The notes under the pieces are model-generated. The model was not told the origin of the DNA. It did no database searches and worked only from the letters and a program-made list of their open reading frames with translations. A DNA stretch of 64,000 bases from Dimorphilus gyrociliatus (Eukaryota; Annelida; Polychaeta; Dinophilidae). Of this stretch, positions 46,425-57,952 are shown one piece after another; positions within the stretch are counted from its first letter, which is position 1, and every line of letters begins with the position of its first letter. A program made the translations under genes and the position numbers. The stretch covers positions 1,299,643 through 1,363,642 of the forward strand of contig CAJFCJ010000014.1 in assembly GCA_904063045.1 (NCBI GenBank), written 5' to 3'.

Positions 46425-47636
46425 ATGACAAATTACGTTGAGACGGAGGATGATTTGGAAAAAGTATGGAATTTACAATCAAAAATCTTAAAAGTTGTTA
46501 AAAATTCACGAATATTACTTTGTTTAGCATCAGGAGCTAAAAACAACCTCTTACAGACATTAGACAATCGGGAGAGACCAATTACTTGTTTAGAATTAAG
46601 TAAAAAATGTGATATGGATGAGTCTTATGTAAGAGAGTGGTTAGATATGCTGATAAGCTGCGAGGTAATTGACATAATTGAAAATAGCCGTGTTGAAAAG
46701 TATTGCCTAAGGAAATATGAAGAAAAGTCTCTAATTAGTTTATTAATTTCTATACCGGAATCTCCTAATTTTATGGAAATTCTAGATCGTATTAACGAAT
46801 CATTGAAAATTGATGGACCAAGAGGTTTCCCCTTATCTCTAGTTGGCGAAACCGATGATTACTATTATATAAAAGGTTTCGAAGAAATTTATCCCTGGAG
46901 CGATATCAAATCACCGTACGAAGTTGTTCCAGGTCTTGTCAATCGTTTAAGAGCGGGAATTTCTGTACTAGACAGCAGTTGCGGTTCGGGGTCTTTTATA
47001 TTTAGCGCCGCTAAACATTTTCCCGAATCGATGTTTATAGGCGTCGACTCGTCTAAAGAGGCTATCGAAAAAGCTAAGAAAAGACAGAAGCATTTATCGA
47101 ATGTCGTATTGCTACACTGCAAAGTGGACAAGCTTCCGTTAAACTGGACTAAAAAATTTCACTACATCCGGGCTATAAATTTGCTACGAAAAGTGCAGCA
47201 TCCAAAAAGATGGCTTAGGGAATTATATAGAGTATTAAAGATTGACGGGACTATATCTGTAATCGAACGGGAATTGGGCAACAAATTAGATGACAACACC
47301 CAAGAGAAACCTTTCCCAGTCGTTCCGCTAATACAAGAAGCGGAACATGATGAGAGTGACAAGGATGACTATCCATTCGAGAGTCTAACAATACAAGAAG
47401 CTCAAAATTTGCTTCAAACAATAGGTTTCATTTCAATGTTATCGAGTTTTAATAACTTTTATGAAAGAACCCAAGGTCAAGATCGAGACAAGATAAATTG
47501 CGATGAATTAAAAATTAAAACTTTTCAATTATCCAATAAGAAAGAAGATGAAAACGACGGTGAACAAGAAGGCGGTACTATTGATAATATATATAAACAT
47601 TTTATCTGTACAAAACCGTTAATATGGATGTTTTAA
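46425..47636 (+). CDS. Winged-helix SAM-dependent methyltransferase
   Basis: A single uninterrupted frame of 403 residues. Residues about 20-110 look like a winged-helix module (ELSKKCDMDESYVREWLDML, then CEVIDIIE). The Rossmann methyltransferase core follows: motif I VLDSSCGSGSFIFSAAKHFP, motif II FIGVDSSKEAIEKA, then a VVLLHCKVDKLPL segment and WLRELYRVLKIDGTISVIE, the motif typical of class I enzymes of the UbiE/Methyltransf_25 type. The usual acidic-GCG of motif I reads D-S-S-C-G-S-G. The N-terminal helix-turn-helix plus methyltransferase layout is like the Rv2258c-type family found in bacteria and in many invertebrates. Substrate unknown. The intronless state is notable among neighbours with introns, and convergent liprin-beta lies downstream. 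Confidence 0.85.
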   Translation: MTNYVETEDDLEKVWNLQSKILKVVKNSRILLCLASGAKNNLLQTLDNRERPITCLELSKKCDMDESYVREWLDMLISCEVIDIIENSRVEKYCLRKYEEKSLISLLISIPESPNFMEILDRINESLKIDGPRGFPLSLVGETDDYYYIKGFEEIYPWSDIKSPYEVVPGLVNRLRAGISVLDSSCGSGSFIFSAAKHFPESMFIGVDSSKEAIEKAKKRQKHLSNVVLLHCKVDKLPLNWTKKFHYIRAINLLRKVQHPKRWLRELYRVLKIDGTISVIERELGNKLDDNTQEKPFPVVPLIQEAEHDESDKDDYPFESLTIQEAQNLLQTIGFISMLSSFNNFYERTQGQDRDKINCDELKIKTFQLSNKKEDENDGEQEGGTIDNIYKHFICTKPLIWMF

Positions 47637-48385
47637 AAACAAGAGATAAATCAAAAACCAGAATATAGTTTATAATATTTCATGTTTTTTTTTTTAAAAA
47701 AAATTATTTAAAAGAATGACTAAAATCGAAGAAGAAAAAAAAGTCATTATCTCTCAATTAAACAAGATTTCCTTTCACTAATAAAAAAGAGCAAAAAAAG
47801 CAGAGTAAAAAGTATAGATATACGTAAAAAAAGATGCTAAAATAGGAAAAAAAGAAACAAATTATGAAACATATGAAGAAATTGTCTTCTTTCTCATTTT
47901 CAAACTTTCGTTTCCTTCGTTTTTTTCTCCCCTTCTTCTCTCTTCTCTCTCTTCTCTCTCTCTCTCTTTCCCTTTCAATCATCTCAGCAATCGTTGGGAA
48001 AGACTTAAAAAATTTACAAATTGCGTTGCAAACCTTCGAGATAGACAGAAGAAACAAAAAAAAGCGTATTGTGCACTTGTAGAGAGAGAGAGAGAGAGAA
48101 AGAGTTAGTTAGTTATGTAACACAAAAAAAGGTAGGGAAGACAAGAGGGACAAAAAAAAATCAATAAAATGGTATTATTATAATGACAAAGAGAAAACAA
48201 AATATAATTAAAACAATACCGTCGAACAAAGAAAGATTAAAGTCTTTTCGTATGTGTTTATACGCATAAACTCATACGTGCAATATATAATATGTACAGA
48301 GACATCGGTGCATCTTCATCGTTTAGTATGGATGCTTCTTGTCTTTTATTTTTTTTATTTTTGTTTCTATATCGCATTAATGAGG
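47637..48385. other. Convergent spacer, methyltransferase / liprin-beta
   Basis: About 750 bases for the two 3' untranslated regions. It has a CT-rich tract near 47935-47970 and a GA run near 48080-48100. Frames through these tracts (Arg-Glu or Leu-Ser repeats) are low-complexity artefacts. Confidence 0.55.
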
Positions 48386-50472
48386 TTAGACGTTTGAAGT
48401 CAAAACATCTTCCAAAAATTTATCTTTTGAGAGCATATTCTGTTCGAAAATATAATTGTTTTAATAGTAACAATAACAAAGATTTATTGAATAATTTCTT
48501 CTTACCGTTAAGGCGTTTATATCATTTGAAACAGTACCAATTTCATTTGAACTTCCGTTCCTTATTGATGAAGTTGGTGTAAAATCTTTATTTAATGGAC
48601 AGACTAATTCCTCTGGATCCTGCTCCGATCGGGAACGTTTATGACTGAAGAGTTGGACTAGCTTTGGCTTTACTCTTACTTTTTGGGAGGAGGATAAGGC
48701 AACGTAACCTGGCTGATTTTCGGCCTCTCTTTTCGACATTTGAACGTCGTTTCCGACTAATGTAATGAAATGAGTATTCAAATGTCGTCTAATAAGGGTT
48801 TTACTTTGAGGAATAGATAATATGGAAGCTAATTGTTCAGAGGTAAATCTTGGTTCAAGAACCATTAGAGCTCCGTGTACTCCGGAACCCCTCAAGTTTG
48901 CCGTATATTCTGACAAGTCTATCGATCTTAGCCAATCCATGACACGATGATTTGACCAAAACATGACTCTCTCAGCACCCGTTTGCGAACCATTGCCAGG
49001 TCGCCTAATCATGTAACTAGTATCAAATTTATTTAACCTAAGTAATTGTATGGCTCGAGAGATAGAGGCGTGATGTAAGGCGGAAGTTACTCGGACCGAA
49101 ATGAGATCATCAACAGTCATTTGATGTAGCACTCTACCATCGATACGGGCTTCGCTGAATGCTTCCTTATATTGAGGTAGTCCAATATCGTCCAACCATC
49201 GCGAAACGCAGTGATGATCGAATCTGGCAATAGAGGGCGGTTCAGCGCCTTTCGGGCTAGAAGCGGCAACGGCGGCTAATAAAAGTTTCTTCCTGTGCAG
49301 CGGATGCTTCATACCCAACTCTTTTTCCAAATCATGAGGCGTTGCATTCTTAAGCCATTCACCGGTTCTGCCAAATCTCTTACACGTAATTACATACTGA
49401 CTTAAACCCAAAGAATGAAGCCAGGCGGCTAAACGATCCGAATCCCATAGTTCGAAAGCCAAATCGTCGTCCCTCGACCAACCTAACCGAGGGCCGGCCG
49501 TCGCTCTTAAAGCATTCCTCTTAAATTCATCGGTTGTCTCTAAATCAAGATCTTGAGAGCTACTACGCCGAAGCCTAAAAAGAGAACGAGATGGTAAAAT
49601 AGATAAAATGCTTAAAAGATAGATGTCAAACAATTAAACATGTATAGTGATAATTGAATATAAAGAATTTCGATGAATAGCGTATATGTAATACCTTTGA
49701 AATATTTTTTTAATTGTCTTTTTCTTCTTTCGCTCATGCGAATTACTGTCAAGACCGTTACTTCCACCTCCATTAAACTGTCTCTCTTGACGTTGTTGAA
49801 TAAGGCGATATTCGGCGGCCAATTCATCCTTTAAAGCTTCATCATCCGTATCAGCTCGGGCTGTCAAAGATGAAAAGTAAAAAGAGTTTAGCAACATTTA
49901 GGCTTTGTAAATGATATACTTCTTAATTTTAATTTATAGGCATTAAAAACTGAACAAGTATTAATCGGATTAATCGACTAATTATTCAAAGAGTATATAT
50001 TTCACTATATTGTAGGCAGTAGTAGGAGTAGTAATAGCAATTTAAAGGACAAGACAGTTTTAAAACGCTAAATATCAATGGATCATGCTCTATTTAACTA
50101 TTTTCTCTTTCTTTTCCCTTCATTCACGCGCACACAGAAACACGCATTCACACACTCTCGTTACAATTATCCCTATCCTTTTCTCTATCCCTCTCTTCCC
50201 TTTCCATTCCCTCTCTTTCCTTTTTTATTAATAGTTTGATAAGAATTAAAAAGATATTAAAAATTAATATCATGCTAAGCGGCGCATAGAATAACTTAAA
50301 GTATTATTGTTATTATTATATTATTATGTTAGTCGATTGAATAAGGGAGCAAAATTTTGTTGTTTTTTTTTTGTTAGAAAATGTGCTCTTTCTAAAAGAT
50401 AAATGCTCCTTTCATTATTCTAAATTGTTTTTTAATCTCTTTTTTATATCTATCTATCTACATAAATGTATG

Positions 50473-50508
<36 letters not shown>

Positions 50509-53500
50509 TGTATACATCTGCCCATGCCGTATTCACCTAAACTTGGCGCTGATGAACTCCATCTGCTCGGTTTCGACCTAAATAAACTTTTGCCGAAATT
50601 ACTCAAAGTCGTATATGCGTTTGACGGTGGCATTTTTCGGCTATGATTTCTAGTTAATGAGGAAGTTACGGGACGCCATAATTGTAAACTTGCCGATGGC
50701 GTAGTCGTCGTTGTCGATGGTAACGTACCGTAATCTCTACGTGGTGGCGTAGGACTCTCGATGTCAGGTGTTAATTGTTCAAAAGAGGAAGATTTTGTGA
50801 CGGTATTGCAGGAAGAGGACGGCGAAACGCAAACGATTGTTGAGGGAGGACTGAGTATCCCAGATTCAGTTAAAACCGCGGGAGGTTGGGTAGATCCATT
50901 CCGTAACGTCGTCAATTTTGTCGACGCAAGGGGTTGCACAGGAGTACTCGTAGCACCGGGAGGGGGAAGACGGGCATTATTTGCATTTTCTGCAGGTAGC
51001 CTTCTAGATCTGAAAGCCCTCCTTAAATCTTCAAGTTCTCTGTCTTTAGCAGCGTTTGATTGTAATAACTGTTCGACAGACCGACGTAATCGATCAACTT
51101 CTGCATCTAAAAAATTAATATCTCAATAAATTTCTCAAATACCCCTGATATATATATTGTATATATAATACAATTAATTGTTTTTACTATAACTAGTATA
51201 ATCTAATTAATCTAAATATAATAGTTTAGCGCTAAAGCACCTCTAATTAAATCAATTATAGACAAAAGAAAAATACACACACACACACACACATTTATAC
51301 ACGCAAGAATTAGCTTCTTAATTATTTCGTTTAATATTAAAATGTTTTAAAAAAAGAAGATCGAAAAAATCAAAAAAAAAAAAAAAAAATCAATTAAGAG
51401 AGAATATTAAAGAAACGGAAAATAAAATATAGGTTAAATTAATTTAATTATTAAAAATAATAATCATTATTATTGAATTAACGTGTTGTTTTCATTTTTT
51501 TAAAAAAAAAATTGAGAGAAAAAAAATGATCAAAGACAGAAATAATGACAGAAAGAGAAAAATTGATTTTTTTTTCTTCTTCTTCTTCTTCTTCTTCTTT
51601 TTCATCATCATTATCATCTTATTTTAGATTGGGAAAGTAAAAATAAAAAAAAAAAAGTTTCCATTGTTTATTTGTTTGTTTCCTCCGTTCGGTTTGTTTT
51701 GAAATTAGAGCATTAAAAAAAAATCAGATAAAAAAAAAGATTTCTTATAGAAATGTTTACAAATTGTTTACATATGTATATAAAATAAATAATGACTAAA
51801 GCGACACCGTGTAGATAACACTGTTTTAGGCTTACGTTTTCGTTTCAATCTCTCCAAAGTCCTTTCTCTATCCAATGTACGATTAGTTTGAGACATATCT
51901 GTAAACAAAGGTTTTGGGATTTTTTGGTTTTTTGGTTTTTTTCATTTTTTTGTCTATTTTATTTTTGGTACTGTTTTTTTTATTTTAAGGTAGTAATGTA
52001 GGTCAAAAAAAAAAAAAAGAATGTATTGTTCATTCTTTCAACTACGCCCATTGCCTATTATTACTCCATCTCTTAGATTCCTCCTACGCTTTCACCTACT
52101 TTTCACAGGCATATTTGATATCGTTTTGGAATGAATCTACTGTATATACTAAAATATACAGTATATATTGCTAAATTGCTTATTAAATTATTTAAATCTC
52201 CTTTTTTTTTCTCTCGGTTAGTAAATAAAAAAAAAGGACGAAAATAATAATTAAAAAAAACTGGCGTTCTAGGGATTCTGGAAGGACACCGCAAATACTG
52301 ATAACGCAGCCAGAATACCTTGAAGCGCGCGCTCCATTTCACACTCGTACACTGTTGAACAGGCCGAATCGGCTTTCATCTCACCTGGAGAAGAATGCGG
52401 ACTTAAAAGAGAACTGGCGTCGTAGGCCGCCAAACGTGCTTTCAATTCTGCAACCTCCCTTAGGCGTTGCGTCAATTTTGCTCTAGTCTCCTCCGAACTG
52501 GATTGAACAAATTTTAATTGTTCATTCAATTCTCGCCTTTCTTTTTCGGAAGTTGCCAATTTCAGTTTCAAATTAGAAATCTCAGCCATCAAATCTAACT
52601 TATGAGTTTCGGCGGCTGTCCGACTAAGCAATTCCTGTTAGAAAATAGAAAAAAATTCCATTAAACTAAATATTTTTCCAATAAATTACCTTTATAACGT
52701 ATATTTTCTATTGAACACGAAGGGGCGTAGAAAGGTGACGGAAGGTTAGATAGCAGATGGAAAATAGGCTATTTATTTCCTTGAGAAAAAACGTCGCCTA
52801 CATCCGGTTAATTATACACATAAAACCCCCGTAAATACATACTATACGTTTACAAGTGACGGGGACTGACGCTGGAGGAGGATTTGCCACGTAATACTTT
52901 TGACTAAAAAGCATAACTGTAAAACAAAAGAAGGAAGAGAGGGGCGTTTAGCTGTCCATATACAGACCATCTGCTCTCTATTTCACTCTTATTTTTTCTT
53001 TAATATTATATATATTAACTGTATTCATTACTGTGTATGTCATATATAAATATTAACTCCCTTTTTAAGTTGACGTTGAGCTCGTGTCATCGTTGAGCGA
53101 CCTCGTATAAACCTAATTGTCGCACATATGGCAGTTTTATAGGCCTAGAGACACCGGCTAGAAGAAAGGGGTTACTACCACCTGTCGTCTTATTTCGTCG
53201 ACTACTGCTACAACTACCCACTTGTGGTAGTTTTTTATATATATATATAAGCATATAAAGAAGAAAAGGGAATAATGGTAGTAGTTTAAGCTGAAAAAGT
53301 AGACACACATAGGCAATTTCACAGATTTTCAATAAGATTACATAGATTGCCAAACAGATGGGCTTAAGACGAATTTCCTATAGGAAATAAGAGACTATTA
53401 CGTAGTGCGAGTTGTGTATAGTAACATTTACTCTTACGGTATTCTAGCTAAATCGATCCCTATCTTATTGGGGACCAGGCGCCAGAATATTTTTAAACGA

Positions 53501-56500
53501 CTCGTGCCAGATGTTCAAATCTCCACCTCCTCGATAAAACCTCATTTTAAACTATGCATAACATATATTCTGATTTATGATACGTAATAAATAACTGATA
53601 TGAAATCAGTTACAGTAGTTACAGTAGTTAATTATAATAAAAGATAAGCTATACTTATTTAATAGAATAATTAGCGATGAACATCAATAATACATTTTAA
53701 AAAAATACCTTAAAATATACATTTGCCGTTCGTGAGGCGAAAGGAGAAAAGGGCTGCTCTCCCGCGGCATGAATCCTACCACGTTTACCAACGCAACCGC
53801 AAAAGGCGTTCATCACACGCATCTTGCATCAACGAAGCGTCGTCGTCAAATGCCTTCTGAATGGAAGGAGGGAGAGAGCTAGCGGTATGTACTTAGGGGG
53901 GTTGGTGGGTGAATAACGGCGGGGGGGGTTTGGGATACTTTTACCCATGAGGGGCGGATATACGTACATCCCCAACCGTGCTAGGTCATTGGATGTGAAC
54001 CGCGCCGCCCCCTGCCTTTTCCCCTCGTTTATTCCTAGTCCTGAAAACTGACCAGCTGCCGTCCTCCCCCTCATAAAAAAACGACGGGGCGGATCCCCAT
54101 ATACATGAATGAGAGAATTCTCTCACGAAAAGCGCGTGCCACAGTAGCATTCACTCTCTTCTTGATAGAAAGAACGTAATTACAAGCCAAAGCGTGTCGC
54201 AGGTGCTTTTGGGACCGTGACTTGATAGGTCACCATCAAGGGTTTTTTACTTAAAAGCCCTTAAAGTTTGATTTCCCAACACCTTATAAAACGAAGTAGA
54301 GTGCTTGCGGCGAAAGTCACCCTTCTTTTTTTCTTTCTTCCGCTCTCGACCGATAAATGTTCTATAATATTTTCAAGCGATTAAAAGGCGGTACAGATCG
54401 AAGCTAATAGATTTCTAAAGAGACAAAACGTTCTTTCAATCCTTCTTTTCTTTTTACAAATATTACCCGCCAAAGGGCTTTTACCTTCTCCTCTCAACTA
54501 CCCTAAATTTACAAGCAACGGAATACGACATGATAGAAAGAAAGAGCGGAAGGAGAAAATACGTGAAGGAGGAAAGGGTCAACTTTAGCACCTGTCTCCT
54601 ACCTATCGCAATTTTTCCATTCTGGACATCGGTCAGTTTGCGCACCTGTCGCGTGCGCTTCCTACGAGTACATGCCTATTGTTCACCATACTAATCGCTA
54701 CCCTTATCGTATGGACACTTTGCAAAATTTAGTTTCTAGCCTATAATAAAAGAAATTCAGCCTATAGCGTCCCTCCCATTTTCTTATCCAATTAAATCGA
54801 ACAAAATTCCCTTGGAAACGAGTACAAATATTTAAGAAGTGAGAGAACGATGGTACCTTCTCTCTCTCTCTTTCGATGGGAACGACTTTTTTCGCAGTCT
54901 AGAGCCAATAATAATCAAATTCAAAAAAGAGAGGGTCTATAGGGTGAAAACTCTTGAATATTTAAAATGAGAAAAAGTTGGAAAGAGCAGGTGTTTATTG
55001 GTCTGGAGGGGGTTCGAGATTGTATATTTATCTACAAGATTTTTATACTATATAGATACTAGGGGGGGGTAGTTTACAGTCTGCTTCAATAATACAAGTA
55101 GTTATTTTTATTAGATTAATTACAAACGTAAGATGGCAGCACTTTGCATTAGAAATCAGAAGTACAGTAAGAGAATCCTACAAAACGAGTATGTTTTCCT
55201 ATTCGGACAAAACTTCTAAATTTTCAGTAAGGCTATTCGAAACAGTGTACGCCAGAGAAACTTTCTAAAAATAAAACACCTTATGTTTATATATATATAT
55301 ATATATATATATACTATAATATAGTAAATGAAAGGTATATTCGAATAGATGCCGTATATATGCAGCGTATATAAATACATATTTTTACTTCAAATGTACA
55401 GACTATATCCCTTGTATATATATACATAGTTTCCTCTGTGTATTTAATAAATACTTATAAATACCAAAAGAATTCATAGGTGTCTCTATACCCTCTCTTT
55501 ACTTTCTTTTATATAATACTGTAAAAACAGTAGTGTTAAGTTTATACTGCATGCATATATATATATATATATATTTATATATAAACTGTGCATACTGCAT
55601 ACGTATGTATATCACATACACACACGCTTAGCGTTAATCTCTAACAGGCATATTCCACTTGAAATGGAACGTTTGGTCTGTATAAAGCCTTCCCACCGAA
55701 ATGCAACCGTTTATTACTAAAAGCACCTAATAAATCGTCTATCTCATATATTTACTCGAATTACAAACGCGCGGCGGTTTTCGTCTCGTTCGTGACATGA
55801 AGTAAAAACAAACAAAATGGAACAAAAATTCTTGACGGATACAATACATTTGCAAACAAGTTTGGCGGGCGATAGAAAACGAAAAAGAGTTTTGAGATTA
55901 TGGTGGAATAGTGGAAAATAACGGTAGAGATTTTTGTGGTTGGCTGTGGTGGTGGTGGCAATGATTATGGTATTCGAAGTTAAGGCAGTGGTAATAGTGT
56001 ATAATAGGTTGAAAGTTAGTAAAAACTTTTTCTAATATTTATACTTATAATAATAATATATAAATGGATATAGTCTTGCACATATATACCGAAAATACCT
56101 GTTTTATATTTACAAGTGTACTATTTAATGTATATAATGGTTGGGGAAGGGAAGGAGGAATTAGGAAGTTGAGGGGGGAGGAGGGGATTAAGATTGGGAA
56201 ACGAATAGATAAATTGTACCGTAAGCGCTAGCCATCGGCGTTCGAGTATGAGACCGTCGCTCCGGCGTTTATACATTGTAGATAAAAGAGCCGTGGAAAA
56301 AAAGAGATGGGGTTGGGAGAAGAGCGAACTACTATTATACTAGCCCGCCTGGCAAACACGTGTACAAACTTACTTTCTGCAGGAAATGCTGCGCCCTGGC
56401 CAGTTGCGTTTGCCGTTCGTCGGCGCAAAGTTGAACATCGCGCAATCTGACCGCCTGACTATCCAGTTGGTCGTTCAACATGGCCACTTGAAACATCAGG

Positions 56501-57943
56501 GCCTGTTTGTCACGCTCTGCTCGTCTGATTCGTTCAGCAGTTATCTGTTGTAAAGAATTGAGTCGCGGTAACGAATTTGGCCGTCGTTTATCCATTTGAG
56601 TAAACGTTGTTCTTCCTTCCCTCTCTCTCTCTTCTATTGGAGGGTAGAACGAAGATACATGGGGAAGAAAGAGTAGGAGAGAGAGAGAGAGAAACAAACA
56701 GAGCGAGAGCGAGAGATAGCGAGAGGAGGGGGAGGAGCCAAGGAGATACAGAAGGAAAAAAGAAGCTCGGTAGAAGGCGATAGGGACACCATCTACCTGA
56801 CAAACTTCTTCCAGATGGCGCCACCAGGCAACGACGACGACGACGACAAGAGAACGGAAAACAAAAAACGAACGCGAGATAGAGATAATGGGCAAACATG
56901 CGACGGACGACAAATATAAACGTGCACAACATAAAATATGCAAGCAAGCGGCGGTTCACCGTCCCGGATAATACCGACCTTTTTCTCTTCATTAATCCAA
57001 TTCTGTAGGAATAAGCGGGTCTCCGGTTGCATTATGTTTAAAATTTTCCTCCGCAATCCAACTTCTTCATTCTCAAGAGTCAATTTTAAATCCTCTGCCA
57101 AACTGAACGCTCTATTTTCCGTATCTCGTCCATTAGACGTCGCGCACCCGTCTCCGGCCTTTCCTGTTTGAAGAAACGTTTTATTTTTTTTTGTGATCCT
57201 CTCCGTCTCTATTGCCAGTCTTAAAAGTACAAACACGAATAAATATCTTGTATCAATTCTGACGAATCTTTCTTTTTTCGATTAACGGTCGTTTACAACG
57301 ACCAATCAAGCCTATAGTGTTATTGATGCGAATTTAATAATAGCTCAACCTTTTCCTCTTTAAATATACATAGAAAAATATTCCGTTGTTTTATTTTATA
57401 TACAAGTATGTAATTTTAATTTTATCTATATACTTAACTATTTAATCGTCCATTTTATCACTAATTAATAAGGATTTATCTTTAAAATCATATATCACTT
57501 TCTAAATCATGCTATAAAACTCAAAAGAAATTTTTTCTTTCTTTCCTTGAAACTCATAAATTATCAAATGGATACTTTCAACATCTCAACATTTATATAT
57601 AAAATAATAATTAATAAATGAATAAAAGTGATTAATTAACTAGTTTTTCTCTCTTTTCATATGAAAATAATAATAGCGCGGTATCCTATCTCCTATTCAA
57701 TTGGTAGCTTTAAATAAATATACGACACTGAGCGGTATAAATTATATGTTGATATTCGTAATAACTCTGAAAACAATTTTCATCCTGAGAGAAATTATAC
57801 CAGCTTTAGGCCTATACATAGACAATGCGGTATAGATACGCTAATCCTTGCATATACACGTTATTCAAATGGATCAATACTACTTGCATAATTTTTGTAT
57901 GAGAACACTTACTAGCTGAATCGTTTGACGAACCAGGTGCCAT
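48386..57943 (-). CDS. PPFIBP: Liprin-beta synaptic/adhesion scaffold
   Basis: Liprin-beta pairs with liprin-alpha at active zones and focal adhesions. Nine coding exons join in phase to 874 residues: 57943-57913, 57163-56979, 56544-56374, 52634-52319, 51898-51836, 51106-50537, 49860-49695, 49574-48506 and 48439-48386. The N-terminal part is coiled coil (DKQALMFQVAMLNDQLDSQ, ELLSRTAAETHKLDLMAEI). The disordered middle contains FGKSLFRSK and SSSAPSLA. Next come KKIFQRLRRS and the family signature LRATAGPRLGWSRD, then three SAM domains (LHSLGLSQYV; WLDDIGLPQYKEAF; DWLRSIDLSEYTANLRGSGV). The last small exon NMLSKDKFLEDVLTSNV ends like the vertebrate C-terminus (SNV), a possible PDZ ligand. Leader exons lie upstream, near 58228-58174 and ending near 58632. 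Confidence 0.95.
51575..51599. repeat. (CTT)n microsatellite in a liprin-beta intron
   Basis: About eight CTT units, preceded by homopolymer-rich sequence. It lies in the 730-base intron between exons 5 and 6 of liprin-beta; that intron shows nothing else. Confidence 0.85.
53709..53822 (-). CDS. Probable alternative first exon of liprin-beta
   Basis: Within the 3.7-kb intron between liprin-beta exons 3 and 4, an ATG at 53822 opens a 38-codon frame that ends exactly at an AAG|GTATTT donor, in phase 0, the phase needed to join exon 4 (ELLSRT). The predicted start is MRVMNAFCGCVGK and the end ASRTANVYFK. The surrounding 53.7-54.2 kb is the most CpG-rich part of this gene, as expected for an internal promoter. 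The resulting short isoform would lack the first 129 residues. The CGC pair near the N-terminus could be acylated. No transcript evidence is available. Confidence 0.45.
53823..56373. other. Liprin-beta intron with mixed composition
   Basis: The upstream part of the largest intron. It is less AT-rich than intergenic DNA, especially 53850-54200 and 54550-54700. It has TA repeats at about 55286-55312 and 55557-55572, a G-rich run near 55063, and a GGT/GGTGG tract near 55945. I find no further coding exon that fits the phase. Confidence 0.4.
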
Positions 57944-57952
57944 GATCCTCTT

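Noticed and set aside
47758-48082. Opposing frames rich in Arg-Glu and Leu-Ser
   Set aside because: They are two readings of one CT/GA-rich tract in the convergent 3' region.
53829-54074. Minus-strand 81-codon frame in the CpG-rich part of the liprin-beta intron
   Set aside because: It has no similarity and lies upstream of the better alternative exon; most likely untranslated leader or promoter.
55003-55025. GGTTCGA resembling a tRNA B box
   Set aside because: The following bases break the B-box consensus and no A box or acceptor stem could be paired around it.
56335-56992. Two long minus-strand frames with hydrophobic stretches
   Set aside because: Only the part at 56374-56544 matches liprin-beta with proper splice sites; the rest is intronic sequence including GA/CT repeats.
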